Of a DNA stretch of 64,000 bases, positions 32,365-40,307 are shown one piece after another (within the stretch, counting starts at the first letter, position 1; each line of letters begins with the position of its first letter). The DNA comes from Nocardia concava NBRC 100430 (GTDB taxonomy: Bacteria; Actinomycetota; Actinomycetes; Mycobacteriales; Mycobacteriaceae). Position numbers and translations under genes: made by a program. The notes under the pieces were generated by a model. That model had not been told where the DNA came from. It saw nothing but the letters and a program-made list of their open reading frames with translations, and searched no databases. The DNA lies in assembly GCF_000308815.1 (NCBI RefSeq), contig NZ_BAFX01000074.1, positions 124,001-188,000 on the forward strand. The letters are read 5' to 3'.

Positions 32365-33126
32365 TCAGGCCGGTTTGCGGGCCTCGATGAGGAAGCGGGT
32401 TGTGGTCGCGACGAACGGGCCGTCGGCTTCGATTTGTTCGTGCAGTTGGCGGAGCCGATCGTGGTATTCGACGACGGTGAAGCCGGGCACCATCCAGATC
32501 ACCTTCCGCAGGAAGTAGATGACAGCACCGATGTCGAAGAACTCGGTTCGCAGCTGCTCGAAGCGCAGGTCGGCCACCTGCAGACCGGCTGCTTCGGCCT
32601 CGCGGCGCGTGTCCTCGGGATGCCGTGCGCGCCGGACGTGGTCGGGTTGTGGTCCCAGGAAGTATTCGACCAGTTCGAAAACGCTTGCCGGACCGACGTG
32701 CTGGGAGAAGTAGGTGCCCCCGGGCTGCAGTACGCGGGCGATTTCCGTCCACCACGCTTTCACCGGGTGCCGACTGGTGACCAGGTCGAACGCCGCGTCG
32801 GCGAAGGGTAGCGGTGGCTCGTCGGTATCGGCGACGACCACAGCACCCCGCGGGTGTAGCAACTGGGTCGCTTTGGCTACATTCGGCGGCCACGACTCGG
32901 TCGCCACCATGGTGCGGGGGAGCGTGGGCACGCCGGCCAGTACCTCGCCGCCGCCGGTCTGGATGTCCAGTGCCGCAGTCGATCCGGCCAACCGCTCACC
33001 CATGAGTCGTTGATATCCCCAAGACGGGCGCTGTTCGGTGGCGCGGCCGTTCAACCAGGAGAAGTCCCACCCGGCCACCGACACGGCGTCGGCTTCGGCA
33101 ACCAGTTCCTCGAAGCTCCGCAACAT
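32365..33126 (-). CDS. Class I SAM-dependent methyltransferase
   Basis: A 253-aa Rossmann-fold methyltransferase. The SAM-binding strand is TAALDIQTGGGEVLAG (near residue 55), followed by VATESWPPNVAKA, PLPFADAAFDLVTSRH and the ARVLQPGGTYFSQHVG strand. It resembles RlmA/UbiE-like enzymes, with the substrate undefined. Its ATG lies one base from the stop of a truncated P450 fragment, so expression probably depends on that gene's promoter. It lies in an accessory region between mobile-element scars and regulator genes. Confidence 0.82.
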   Translation of the reverse strand: MLRSFEELVAEADAVSVAGWDFSWLNGRATEQRPSWGYQRLMGERLAGSTAALDIQTGGGEVLAGVPTLPRTMVATESWPPNVAKATQLLHPRGAVVVADTDEPPLPFADAAFDLVTSRHPVKAWWTEIARVLQPGGTYFSQHVGPASVFELVEYFLGPQPDHVRRARHPEDTRREAEAAGLQVADLRFEQLRTEFFDIGAVIYFLRKVIWMVPGFTVVEYHDRLRQLHEQIEADGPFVATTTRFLIEARKPA

Positions 33127-33127
33127 G

Positions 33128-33394
33128 TCAGCGATCCTCGCACAGGAATCCGTTGTGAGGCGGCAGGGCCGCAGCCCGTGAGCCGGCGCGGTAGGTGGTC
33201 CGTAGGTCGGGATCGAGTCGGTTCAGGATGGACAACAGGACGACTTGCAGGTCGTCGCCGCCGGTGATTAGCCATCCGTGAACTCCGGACGGGGTTTCGA
33301 ACCGATGAATGGGCCCCTCGTTCTGTACTTTCCGGTAGAAGTCGTGGGGGTCTCGGAAATATGCTTCGTCGAATGTGACGCTGGTGGGTGACAT
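33128..33394 (-). pseudogene. Truncated cytochrome P450 (N-terminal fragment)
   Basis: An 88-residue ORF whose first 55 residues read as a P450 N-terminus (VTFDEAYFRDPHDFYRKVQN then EGPIHRFETPSGVHGWLIT), matching the usual D-P-H-x2-Y-x6-EGPVHR pattern. The I-helix, ExxR and Cys haem loop are all missing. The tail (LSILNRLDPDLRTTYRAGSR) does not look like P450. Its stop is one base from the methyltransferase ATG. It is probably a deletion relic that may now act as a leader peptide for the methyltransferase. Confidence 0.6.
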
Positions 33395-33444
33395 GGTTCC
33401 CCGGTTTCCGTGATCTTGGAACACGAAAAGCGCACTATTGCAGT

Positions 33445-33609
33445 ATGACCGACAAGATCGTACGTCAGGAGGAACACGCGCCGACGCCACAGTGGCTGCT
33501 TGTCGAGACGTTCGGTGAACTGGACGGTAACTACACAATCGTTGACTGGGGTGGACAACCTGCGAAACCTCCGGCTGATCCGGTGGGTGCACGGATCGCC
33601 GGTACCTGA
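33445..33609 (+). CDS. Small hypothetical protein, possibly frameshifted
   Basis: A 54-residue ORF starting 50 bp from the divergent P450 fragment (MTDKIVRQEEHAPTPQWLLV, ETFGELDGNYTIVDWGGQP). The second half appears to continue in an overlapping frame to 33730 (LIRWVHGSPVPDEIAWRRNR), which suggests a frameshift in an originally longer gene of about 95 codons. I do not recognise the family. Low confidence that it is expressed. Confidence 0.35.
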   Translation: MTDKIVRQEEHAPTPQWLLVETFGELDGNYTIVDWGGQPAKPPADPVGARIAGT

Positions 33610-33819
33610 TGAGATCGCGTGGCGCAGGAATCGCGGAGAACCGGATCCGGAGGTGCACCCTGACGATCGGCAGCAAATGATCGAAATGGCCCGGGAGCCT
33701 TTGGATGGCACTCCCTCCCAACGGCATTGACCGGGAACCCGCGCTCGACCCGATGGCAAGTACCGAAAGAACCTCCGGACCACTTGAGCGACTCCGCAAT
33801 TCATGAGGATCCGAGACAT

Positions 33820-33846
33820 GCCCCAGCCTTCTCCTGTGGCTGGGGC
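33820..33846. terminator. Hairpin GCCCCAGCC/GGCTGGGGC
   Basis: A 9-bp perfect stem with a 9-nt loop in the gap between the small ORF and the convergent hypothetical gene. It could terminate transcription from either side. Confidence 0.5.
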
Positions 33847-33880
33847 TGTCTTCCCGCGGATTGCGGGCATCGGAATGGCT

Positions 33881-34528
33881 TCAGGGGGTTACCGCACGGT
33901 CCGTACGGAGTTCGGGCGTTCGGTCCGACAGCGGCGGCAAGACACGACGTGAGTACGTCGATTCCGGGTGCACGGTTACCACGTCCAGCCGCTGCACCAG
34001 CGAGCCGGGCGCTTCGCCCTCCTCGAAATGCTCGAGCGACGGCACGAACACCGCTTCCGCGTCCAGACGGGTAGCTTGGGCCTTCAACCGTGCGAACGGT
34101 GGCCGACCGCTGGCGGGGTCGTAGACCACGATTTCGGCCAAGTCGTAGCCGTATCGCGCTGCGAGCCTACGTATCTCGCTCTCGTCCCACTGCTGACTCA
34201 CGCCGGAGACATCAGTGCGCAGGTATCCGAGCGCGGTGGGTGTGTATCGCATGACCGCCCTTTGGTCGTCGTGGCCGTCGATGGCCGTGGAGTCGTGGAG
34301 TTGGAGGTAGAAGCCGCCGTAGTCGTCGGCGGAGTCCTGACTGCTGCTCTGGAGTTCCAGTACGCCGCCGGGGAACTGGAACAGTCGCGTACGCGGCACG
34401 GCCTCTGGTTCGTCTGGATCGGTCACGGCTGCCCCTGTCATCGCTGGTGAGGCAGTCCGGGGCCGAGACGACTGCACCGCCCCGAACGCATAGACCGACG
34501 CTAAGAAGCGTGCAGGTCTCCAAGCCAT
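33881..34528 (-). CDS. Hypothetical protein with weak serine-recombinase-like C-terminal region
   Basis: A 215-aa ORF; a second ATG at 34441 (186 aa) is an equally good start. Residues about 115-175 (RLAARYGYDLAEIVVYDPAS, PPFARLKAQATRLDAEAVFV, PSLEHF) have the spacing of the resolvase fold, in which 'YGY-hydrophobic' and 'VVVPSL-H' strands frame the domain, but the catalytic Ser region is absent. The N-terminal half (RLFQFPGGVLELQSSSQDSA) is unlike recombinases. I cannot name a function. It is divergent from the DUF6879/XRE gene set starting at 34643. Confidence 0.5.
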   Translation of the reverse strand: MAWRPARFLASVYAFGAVQSSRPRTASPAMTGAAVTDPDEPEAVPRTRLFQFPGGVLELQSSSQDSADDYGGFYLQLHDSTAIDGHDDQRAVMRYTPTALGYLRTDVSGVSQQWDESEIRRLAARYGYDLAEIVVYDPASGRPPFARLKAQATRLDAEAVFVPSLEHFEEGEAPGSLVQRLDVVTVHPESTYSRRVLPPLSDRTPELRTDRAVTP

Positions 34529-34642
34529 ACCTATGCTGAACTATGCCGAAATTGGCCTATTCCGTGGCTGGTCCGTACTTCCGAGCGGGACAATTGGGAT
34601 GCGCAAGCATAGTTGCGCCTAGTCCAGATAGGGAGCGTCATC

Positions 34643-34972
34643 ATGTTGTTGAAATTCCTGGGCAAGGGTGGTTCGGGCGATGGTGAATGCCCGTCGCTGT
34701 ACGTGGCCGACACCAGCACCTACGTCATCGTGGGCTGGAAGACCGATACACCGGGGACGGTAGAGATTCCGCACCTGCTGTTGGGGTTCGCAGAGCCGGA
34801 TACCTTCGTTGGTGCCACCATGACCGATACCGGCCGAGGAACGTTCCTGGTGTCCGGCGAACCGATCATCAACCATGAGATGGTGGTCCGGCTGGACATG
34901 GAGCCCCACGAGACCGCCATCGAAGTGCCCAGGGCTGAGAGGACTTTCTACGGTGTTACTGCGGCAGCCTAG
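34643..34972 (+). CDS. Hypothetical 109-aa protein upstream of DUF6879
   Basis: A small soluble protein (MLLKFLGKGGSGDGECPSLY...) with a predicted mostly beta fold: YVIVGWKTDTPGTVEIPHLL, GTFLVSGEPIINHEMVVRLD. ATG 34643 follows GGGAG at good spacing. It precedes a DUF6879 gene that it overlaps by 20 bp, then an XRE/DUF5753 regulator. Small genes next to XRE/DUF5753 regulators are common in actinomycetes and often form a regulatory pair or triplet. I do not recognise this family by sequence. Confidence 0.65.
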   Translation: MLLKFLGKGGSGDGECPSLYVADTSTYVIVGWKTDTPGTVEIPHLLLGFAEPDTFVGATMTDTGRGTFLVSGEPIINHEMVVRLDMEPHETAIEVPRAERTFYGVTAAA

Positions 34973-35471
34973 CCCGTGGCCTGAGCTGTTCAGGAAGGCC
35001 CAACGCGAGGCATTCCACCTGGAAGTGAGGGACACCTACTCCGTGCCTGCCGAATCAGAACCGTTGCGGCGGTTCTTGAACGGTGAACCACCGATACCGG
35101 AGTACGGCAAGCGGCCGTGGACAGAGCTTGTTCAGGAGACCGTCAGCCGGGGTGTGCGAGTTACTCGCGTCCGGGTAGTAACCGAGCCGCACTCGGACTA
35201 TCAGCGTTGGCTGCTGTCCATCACAGCGAGCAATGTCGAGGCAGGAGAAGACATTCGGTACCTGCCCCGTCACCTTGCCCGAGACGTGCCATCGGATGAC
35301 TGGTGGCTGTTCGACGACGCCACCGTGGGTTTCAATCTGGTGGATAACGACGGGAAGCCCGCTGGTGCAGCAATCACCACAGACCCCGGCATTGCTGCGT
35401 ACTGCCGAAGCGTGAAGGAAATGCTCTGGCAATCCGCGTCGCCCTTCCGGGAATACACGGGCGAAGTTTGA
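34953..35471 (+). CDS. DUF6879 family protein
   Basis: A 172-aa protein of the DUF6879 family. WPELFRKAQREAFHLEVRDTY near the N-terminus, TRVRVVTEPHSDYQRWLLSI, YLPRHLARDVPSDDWWLFDD and YCRSVKEMLWQSASPFREY are typical. GTG 34953 is preferred: it is the first start in phase with the conserved N-terminus and overlaps the previous gene by 20 bp. The family is a frequent neighbour of XRE/DUF5753 regulators, as here (4 bp gap). The function is unknown; an effector or partner restrained by the regulator is the usual speculation. Confidence 0.8.
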   Translation: MLLRQPSPWPELFRKAQREAFHLEVRDTYSVPAESEPLRRFLNGEPPIPEYGKRPWTELVQETVSRGVRVTRVRVVTEPHSDYQRWLLSITASNVEAGEDIRYLPRHLARDVPSDDWWLFDDATVGFNLVDNDGKPAGAAITTDPGIAAYCRSVKEMLWQSASPFREYTGEV

Positions 35472-35474
35472 TCG

Positions 35475-36323
35475 GTGGGTGATTCGGTACAGCAACAGCG
35501 CGAAGCGCTCGGGGAACGCCTCCGGGCGCTTCGCCAGTCCGCCGGTCTCAGCGGTAGCGAGCTTGCTCGTCGGGCGGGCTGGCATCAGACCAGGGTCCCC
35601 AAGATCGAGTACGGCAAGACCAAGCCCTCGGTGGTCGATATTCAGCTCTGGTGCAAGCTCACCGGGGCTGAGGGTGAATTACCGGACCTGGTTGCGTCGC
35701 TGCGGAACATAGACGCCGCTTACCGGGAGTGGCGTCGGACCCTCAGTGGTGGGACCAAGCAGAAACAGCACGAGATTCTGCGCCTGATGCAGCAGGCTAA
35801 CGTGATTCGGGTGTATCAGCCGTCTCTGATACCTGGACTACTTCAGACCGCCGAATACGCTGCGGCGATACTGCGGAGGTCCATCAGGTTCCACGGGATA
35901 CCTGACGACCTGGATGAGGGGGTAGCTAAACGCATTGAGCGGCAACAGGTTCTATACAAGGGTGACCGCAGGTTTCATCTGCTGATGGGTGAGCAAGCCC
36001 TGTACAACAACGTCGGTGGAGACTCGGTTATGAGAGGACAGCTAGACCGGCTGATTGCGGCAATGGGGTTGCCGCGAGTCACGTTCGGGATTGTCCCCAT
36101 GGGTACCGAACTTCCGATGCAGCTGACCAACTTCGTCATGTTCGATGAGCGACGGGTTACCGTCGAAGGGATTACCGCAGAGTTGACGATCACCCAGCCA
36201 CGAGAAATCAAGCTGTACCACCGGACGTTCGATGTCTTGGCGGGTCAGTCCGTGACCGGAGAAGTCGCACGGGAGTTGGTTTTCGAGGCCGCCAACAGGC
36301 GAACCGACCGGCGCAAGAGGTAG
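35475..36323 (+). CDS. XRE-family regulator with DUF5753 domain
   Basis: A 282-aa helix-turn-helix protein. The XRE domain spans about residues 10-65 (LGERLRALRQSAGLSGSELA; TRVPKIEYGKTKPS). The DUF5753 domain follows (VIRVYQPSLIPGLLQTAEYA; RIERQQVLYKGDRRFHLLMG; FGIVPMGTELP; EITAELT-like end). Proteins of this type control development and antibiotic production in streptomycetes together with a small DUF397 partner. Here the partner position is taken by DUF6879. GTG start. Probably autoregulatory for the three-gene unit 34643-36323. Confidence 0.9.
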   Translation: MGDSVQQQREALGERLRALRQSAGLSGSELARRAGWHQTRVPKIEYGKTKPSVVDIQLWCKLTGAEGELPDLVASLRNIDAAYREWRRTLSGGTKQKQHEILRLMQQANVIRVYQPSLIPGLLQTAEYAAAILRRSIRFHGIPDDLDEGVAKRIERQQVLYKGDRRFHLLMGEQALYNNVGGDSVMRGQLDRLIAAMGLPRVTFGIVPMGTELPMQLTNFVMFDERRVTVEGITAELTITQPREIKLYHRTFDVLAGQSVTGEVARELVFEAANRRTDRRKR

Positions 36324-36472
36324 TCGGGCCACGAGGCACTGGCCGTGTAGGTTCCGTCGACATGCCGGATCGTGAACGCGTTCTTCAAATCGCCGGCCTC
36401 GGTCGCGGCGGATGGCCGATTCGCCGACGTTGCGTGACGGCCCGGGATGTGGGGTGATCTCCAGTTATGGCC

Positions 36473-36508
36473 GAGGCCCCGCCCGGAATGCTTCCGGGGC
36501 GAGGCCTC
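36473..36508 (-). terminator. Hairpin terminator of malate synthase gene
   Basis: A 16-bp stem (GAGGCCCCGCCCGGA region against TCCGGGGCGAGGCCTC, one mismatch), located 52 bp past the glcB stop on its strand. Confidence 0.7.
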
Positions 36509-36559
36509 AGGTTGAAAAGAGCTGCCAGGAGCTACTTTTCAGACGTTTCCAACGCTCGG

Positions 36560-38743
36560 TCAGACCGACTTGTTGAAGGCCTTGGCCTCGCGGCGGCGGC
36601 GGTGGAGGATGGGCTCGGTGTAGCCGTTGGGCTGGGTGGTGCCCTCGAGGACCAGTTCCTTCGCCGCCTGGAAGGCGATGGAGGCGTTGAAGTCCGGAGC
36701 CATCGGGAAGTAGGACGCGTCGCCCGCGTTCTGGCGGTCGACGACCGGGGCCATGCGCTCCAGGGAGGCGATGACGTCGGCCTCGGAGACGATGCCGTGG
36801 CGCAGCCAGTTGGCCATCAGCTGGGAGGAGATGCGCAGGGTGGCGCGGTCCTCCATGAGGCCGATGTCCTTGATGTCGGGCACCTTCGAGCAGCCGACGC
36901 CCTGGTCGATCCAGCGGACCACGTAGCCGAGGATGCCCTGGGAGTTGTTGTCCAGCTCCTGCTGGATCTCCTCGGGCGACCAGTTGGTGTCGGGGGCCAG
37001 CGGGATCTCGAGGATCTCGTCGACGGTGGCGCGCGGGCCGCCCTTGGCGATCTCGGCCTGCCGCTTGAACACGTCCACCAGGTGGTAGTGGGTGGCGTGC
37101 AGGGTGGCGGCGGTCGGGGACGGGACCCACGCGGTGTTGGCGCCCGACTTCGGGTGGCCGATCTTCTGGACCAGCATCTCGGCCATCAGATCCGGCATGG
37201 CCCACATGCCCTTGCCGATCTGCGCCTTGCCGGGCAGACCGGTGGCCAGACCGGTGTCGACGTTCCAGTCCTCGTAGGACTTGATCCACTGCTGGGCCTT
37301 CATCTCGGCCTTGCGGACCATCGGCCCGGCCTCCATGGAGGTGTGGATCTCGTCGCCGGTGCGGTCCAGGAAGCCGGTGTTGATGAAGACCACGCGGTCC
37401 TTGGCGGCGAAGATGGACGCCTTCAGGTTCACCGTGGTGCGGCGCTCCTCGTCCATGATGCCGACCTTGAGGGTGTTGGCGGGCACGCCGACGACCTCTT
37501 CGATGCGGCCGAACAGCTCGTTGGTGAAGGCCACCTCGTCCGGGCCGTGCATCTTCGGCTTCACGATGTAGATCGAGCCGGTGCGGGTGTTCTTGAGCTC
37601 GGTGTCTCCGTTGAGGGCGTGCTTGGCGATCAGGACGGTGATCAGGCCGTCCATGATGCCCTCGGGAACCTCGTTGCCCTGCGCGTCGATGATCGCGTCG
37701 GAGGTCATCAGGTGACCCACATTGCGCACGAACAGCAGCGAACGGCCGTGCAGCACAAGCTCACTGCCGTCGAGGGCGGTGTACACGCGGTCCGGGTTCA
37801 TGGTGCGGGTGAAGGTCTTGCCGACCTTGGTCACCTTCTCGGCCAGCGTGCCCTTCATCAGGCCCAGCCAGTTGTGGTAGCAGAGGACCTTGTCCTCGGC
37901 GTCCACGGCCGCGACCGAGTCCTCGAAGTCCATGATCGTGGTGACCGCGGACTCCAGCACCACGTCCTTGACGCCCGCGGTGTCGGTGGAACCGATCGGG
38001 GAGGACGGGTCGACCTGGATCTCGATGTGCAGGCCGTTGTGCTTGAGCAGGATCGAGGTCGGGTTGGCCGGATCGCCCAGGTAGCCGACGAGCGCATCGT
38101 TGTCGGCCAAGCCGATCTCGGTGCCGTCCTCGAGGCCGACGACCAGCTCGCCGTCCTCGATCGAGTACTTGGTGGAGCCGACGTGCGAGCCGGTGATCAG
38201 CGGCACCGCGTCGTCGAGGAAGTTGCGCGCCCACTCGATGACCTTGTCACCGCGGACCTTGTTGTAGCCGCTGCCCTTCTCCGCTCCATTGGCCTCGGAG
38301 ATGGCATCGGTGCCGTACAGCGCGTCGTAGAGCGAACCCCAGCGCGCGTTGGCGGCATTGATGGCGAAGCGGGCGTTCATCACCGGCACGACCAGCTGCG
38401 GTCCCGCCTGGGTGGCGATTTCGGCGTCCACGTTCTCGGTTCCGATTTCGAAATCGGCCGGTTCGGGACGGAGATAGCCGATCTCGGTGAGGAACTGCTT
38501 GTAGGCAGCCTTGTCGTAGCCTGCGCCCGGGTTCGCGCGGTGCCACTCGTCGATCTTGGCTTGGATGTCGTCGCGTTCTGCGAGCAGGGCTCGGTTGCGA
38601 GGGGCGAGGTCGTTGATGACGGCCTCGGCACCCGACCAGAACGCGGCGGAATCAACACCGGTGCCGGGGAGGGCCTCGTTCTCCACGAAATCGTGGAGCA
38701 CCTTGGCAACCTGCAGCCCGCCGACCTGAATCCGCTCTGTCAT
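36560..38743 (-). CDS. glcB: Malate synthase G
   Basis: A 727-aa enzyme condensing glyoxylate and acetyl-CoA to malate (glyoxylate shunt). The length is the G-type. The N-terminal [27 protein letters not shown] and the catalytic core ([20 protein letters not shown] with acidic ligands; [33 protein letters not shown]) are all typical, as is the C-terminal [28 protein letters not shown]-type region that contributes the catalytic Asp and Cys. The corresponding M. tuberculosis gene is Rv1837c, and the genes at 50230-60215 preserve that neighbourhood. Monocistronic, divergent from the SDR operon at 38927. Confidence 0.97.
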   Translation of the reverse strand: MTERIQVGGLQVAKVLHDFVENEALPGTGVDSAAFWSGAEAVINDLAPRNRALLAERDDIQAKIDEWHRANPGAGYDKAAYKQFLTEIGYLRPEPADFEIGTENVDAEIATQAGPQLVVPVMNARFAINAANARWGSLYDALYGTDAISEANGAEKGSGYNKVRGDKVIEWARNFLDDAVPLITGSHVGSTKYSIEDGELVVGLEDGTEIGLADNDALVGYLGDPANPTSILLKHNGLHIEIQVDPSSPIGSTDTAGVKDVVLESAVTTIMDFEDSVAAVDAEDKVLCYHNWLGLMKGTLAEKVTKVGKTFTRTMNPDRVYTALDGSELVLHGRSLLFVRNVGHLMTSDAIIDAQGNEVPEGIMDGLITVLIAKHALNGDTELKNTRTGSIYIVKPKMHGPDEVAFTNELFGRIEEVVGVPANTLKVGIMDEERRTTVNLKASIFAAKDRVVFINTGFLDRTGDEIHTSMEAGPMVRKAEMKAQQWIKSYEDWNVDTGLATGLPGKAQIGKGMWAMPDLMAEMLVQKIGHPKSGANTAWVPSPTAATLHATHYHLVDVFKRQAEIAKGGPRATVDEILEIPLAPDTNWSPEEIQQELDNNSQGILGYVVRWIDQGVGCSKVPDIKDIGLMEDRATLRISSQLMANWLRHGIVSEADVIASLERMAPVVDRQNAGDASYFPMAPDFNASIAFQAAKELVLEGTTQPNGYTEPILHRRRREAKAFNKSV

Positions 38744-38868
38744 CTACTGCCTCATTTCGAGAAGCCGGGTGGAAAAAGTACGGGCGTCATATTACTCGCG
38801 GTTACCGGGCGGTATTTCACGGCCTCGGGGTTGGGGCCTCGCACGATGGGTCTTGATTGTATCGATCG

Positions 38869-38883
38869 GTACATTTAATGTAC
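38869..38883. promoter_or_regulatory. Perfect palindrome GTACATT-T-AATGTAC
   Basis: A 15-bp inverted repeat 44 bp upstream of the SDR start and 126 bp upstream of glcB. Related TGTA...TACA and TGTAC...GGAACA elements overlap it. It is a likely operator for the TetR regulator encoded at 39670. Confidence 0.6.
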
Positions 38884-38926
38884 TGGTTGGAACATTTTTT
38901 GGCGGCTCGTCGCGAAGGTGCGATTC

Positions 38927-39673
38927 ATGGGAAATCCCTTGTCCGGCAAGGTCTCTGTGGTAACGGGCGGCAGTCGCGGGCTGGGCCGGGAGATGGTCCT
39001 GGCGCTCGCTGAGGCGGGCTCGGATGTCGTCATCGCCAGCCGCAAGCTCGACGCGTGTGAGGAATTAGCCTCCGACGTGCGTGCCAAGACCGGGCGACGG
39101 GCGCTGCCGGTGGCCTGCAACGTGGGGGATTGGGCGCAGTGCGAGGCGCTCGCCGAGGCGGCTTACGGCGAGTTCGGCGCGGTGGACGTGCTCATCAACA
39201 ATGCCGGGATGTCGCTGCTCTATCCCAGCTTGGACCAGGTTTCCGAGGCCATGTTCGACAAGGTGATCGCCACCAATCTGAAGGGGCCGTTCCGGCTCTC
39301 GGCCCTGTTCGGGTCGCGCATGGCCGCGGCGGGCGGGGGATCGATCGTAAATATATCTTCGGTGGAGGCCGTGCATCCGGAACCGACGGCGGTGCCCTAT
39401 GCCGCCGCGAAGGCCGGACTCGAGGCGCTGACCATGGGTTTCGCTCAGACGTACGGACCGGCCGTGCGGGTGAACACGATTCGCTGCGGGGCCTTCGGCA
39501 CCGATATCGCCAAGGCCTGGCCCGCGGGGCTGGCCGAAGAGTTGGCCCGCCACACCGCGCTCGGCCGCATCGGCGCACCCGCCGACATCGTCGGGGCCGC
39601 ACTGTTCTTCGCCTCGGACGCCTCGGCCTACTGCACCGGTTCGACACTCGCCCTGGACGGCGGGATCCGTTGA
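38927..39673 (+). CDS. Short-chain dehydrogenase/reductase (SDR)
   Basis: A 248-aa classical SDR: TGGSRGLGRE cofactor loop, NNAGMSLLYPS, NISSVEAVHPEPTAVPYAAAK with catalytic Ser, Tyr and Lys, and the end SAYCTGSTLALDGG. It resembles 3-oxoacyl-ACP reductase/3-hydroxyacyl-CoA dehydrogenase-type enzymes. First gene of an operon with a TetR regulator and an acyl-CoA dehydrogenase, so a step in acyl-CoA catabolism is likely. ATG 38927 is chosen over the upstream GTG at 38918. Confidence 0.9.
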   Translation: MGNPLSGKVSVVTGGSRGLGREMVLALAEAGSDVVIASRKLDACEELASDVRAKTGRRALPVACNVGDWAQCEALAEAAYGEFGAVDVLINNAGMSLLYPSLDQVSEAMFDKVIATNLKGPFRLSALFGSRMAAAGGGSIVNISSVEAVHPEPTAVPYAAAKAGLEALTMGFAQTYGPAVRVNTIRCGAFGTDIAKAWPAGLAEELARHTALGRIGAPADIVGAALFFASDASAYCTGSTLALDGGIR

Positions 39674-40305
39674 CCGCCCCCGCCCGCAAGCGCGGCCGCC
39701 CGCCCGCCTCGGCCTCCGGCCCGGGGGAGACCCGGGAGCGGATCATGGCCGCCGCGCTGGAGCTATTCTCGGAGAAGGGCTTCCACGGCACCGGCGTCGC
39801 CGAGATCGGGGACCGGGCCGATGTGCAGCGCGGCGCGCTGTACTACCACATCGGCTCCAAAGAAGAACTGCTGTGGGAGATCCTCGCCGAGTACACCCGG
39901 CTCATGCTGGCCGAGGCCGAACTCATCGCGAGCGGCTCGGACTATCCGGTCACCAAGCTGCGCAAGCTGATCCACTCGCATGTGCGCCTCATCATCGAGA
40001 ACCGCCGCGCCGTCGCGATCCAGCTGCGTGACGTCACCGCGCTCAGCGGCGAACGGGCGCGCGAACTGCAGGAGCTGCGCGACCGCATCCAAGCCCTGTG
40101 GCAGAGCGTCATCGACGCGGGCAAGGCTTCGGGCGTGCTGCGCACCGCCGACCACGTCGTCACCAACAGCGTGCTCGGCATGCTCAATTCGGTGACCTTC
40201 TGGTACCGCGCCGACGGGCAGCACACCCCCGACGAGATCGCCGGCATTCTCTGCACCACCGTCCTGGACGGACTCATCCAACCGCGCAAGAGCACGAAAG
40301 GCTGA
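39670..40305 (+). CDS. TetR-family transcriptional regulator
   Basis: A 211-aa regulator starting with an unusual TTG that overlaps the SDR stop (TTGA). No ATG or GTG is suitably placed before the helix-turn-helix. The N-terminus is basic (TAPARKRGRPPASASG). The DNA-binding domain (RERIMAAALELFSEKGFHGT; IGDRADVQRGALYYHIGSKE) is canonical TetR, and the C-terminal domain resembles KstR2/FadR-type TetR_C. It is translationally coupled to the SDR and 2 bp before the acyl-CoA dehydrogenase. It probably represses its own operon through the palindrome at 38869, with an acyl-CoA effector. Confidence 0.87.
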   Translation: MTAPARKRGRPPASASGPGETRERIMAAALELFSEKGFHGTGVAEIGDRADVQRGALYYHIGSKEELLWEILAEYTRLMLAEAELIASGSDYPVTKLRKLIHSHVRLIIENRRAVAIQLRDVTALSGERARELQELRDRIQALWQSVIDAGKASGVLRTADHVVTNSVLGMLNSVTFWYRADGQHTPDEIAGILCTTVLDGLIQPRKSTKG

Positions 40306-40307
40306 TC

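Noticed and set aside
36467-38878. 803-aa plus-strand frame over glcB
   Set aside because: Complementary-strand shadow of malate synthase G, Val/Asp/Gly-rich with no domain features.
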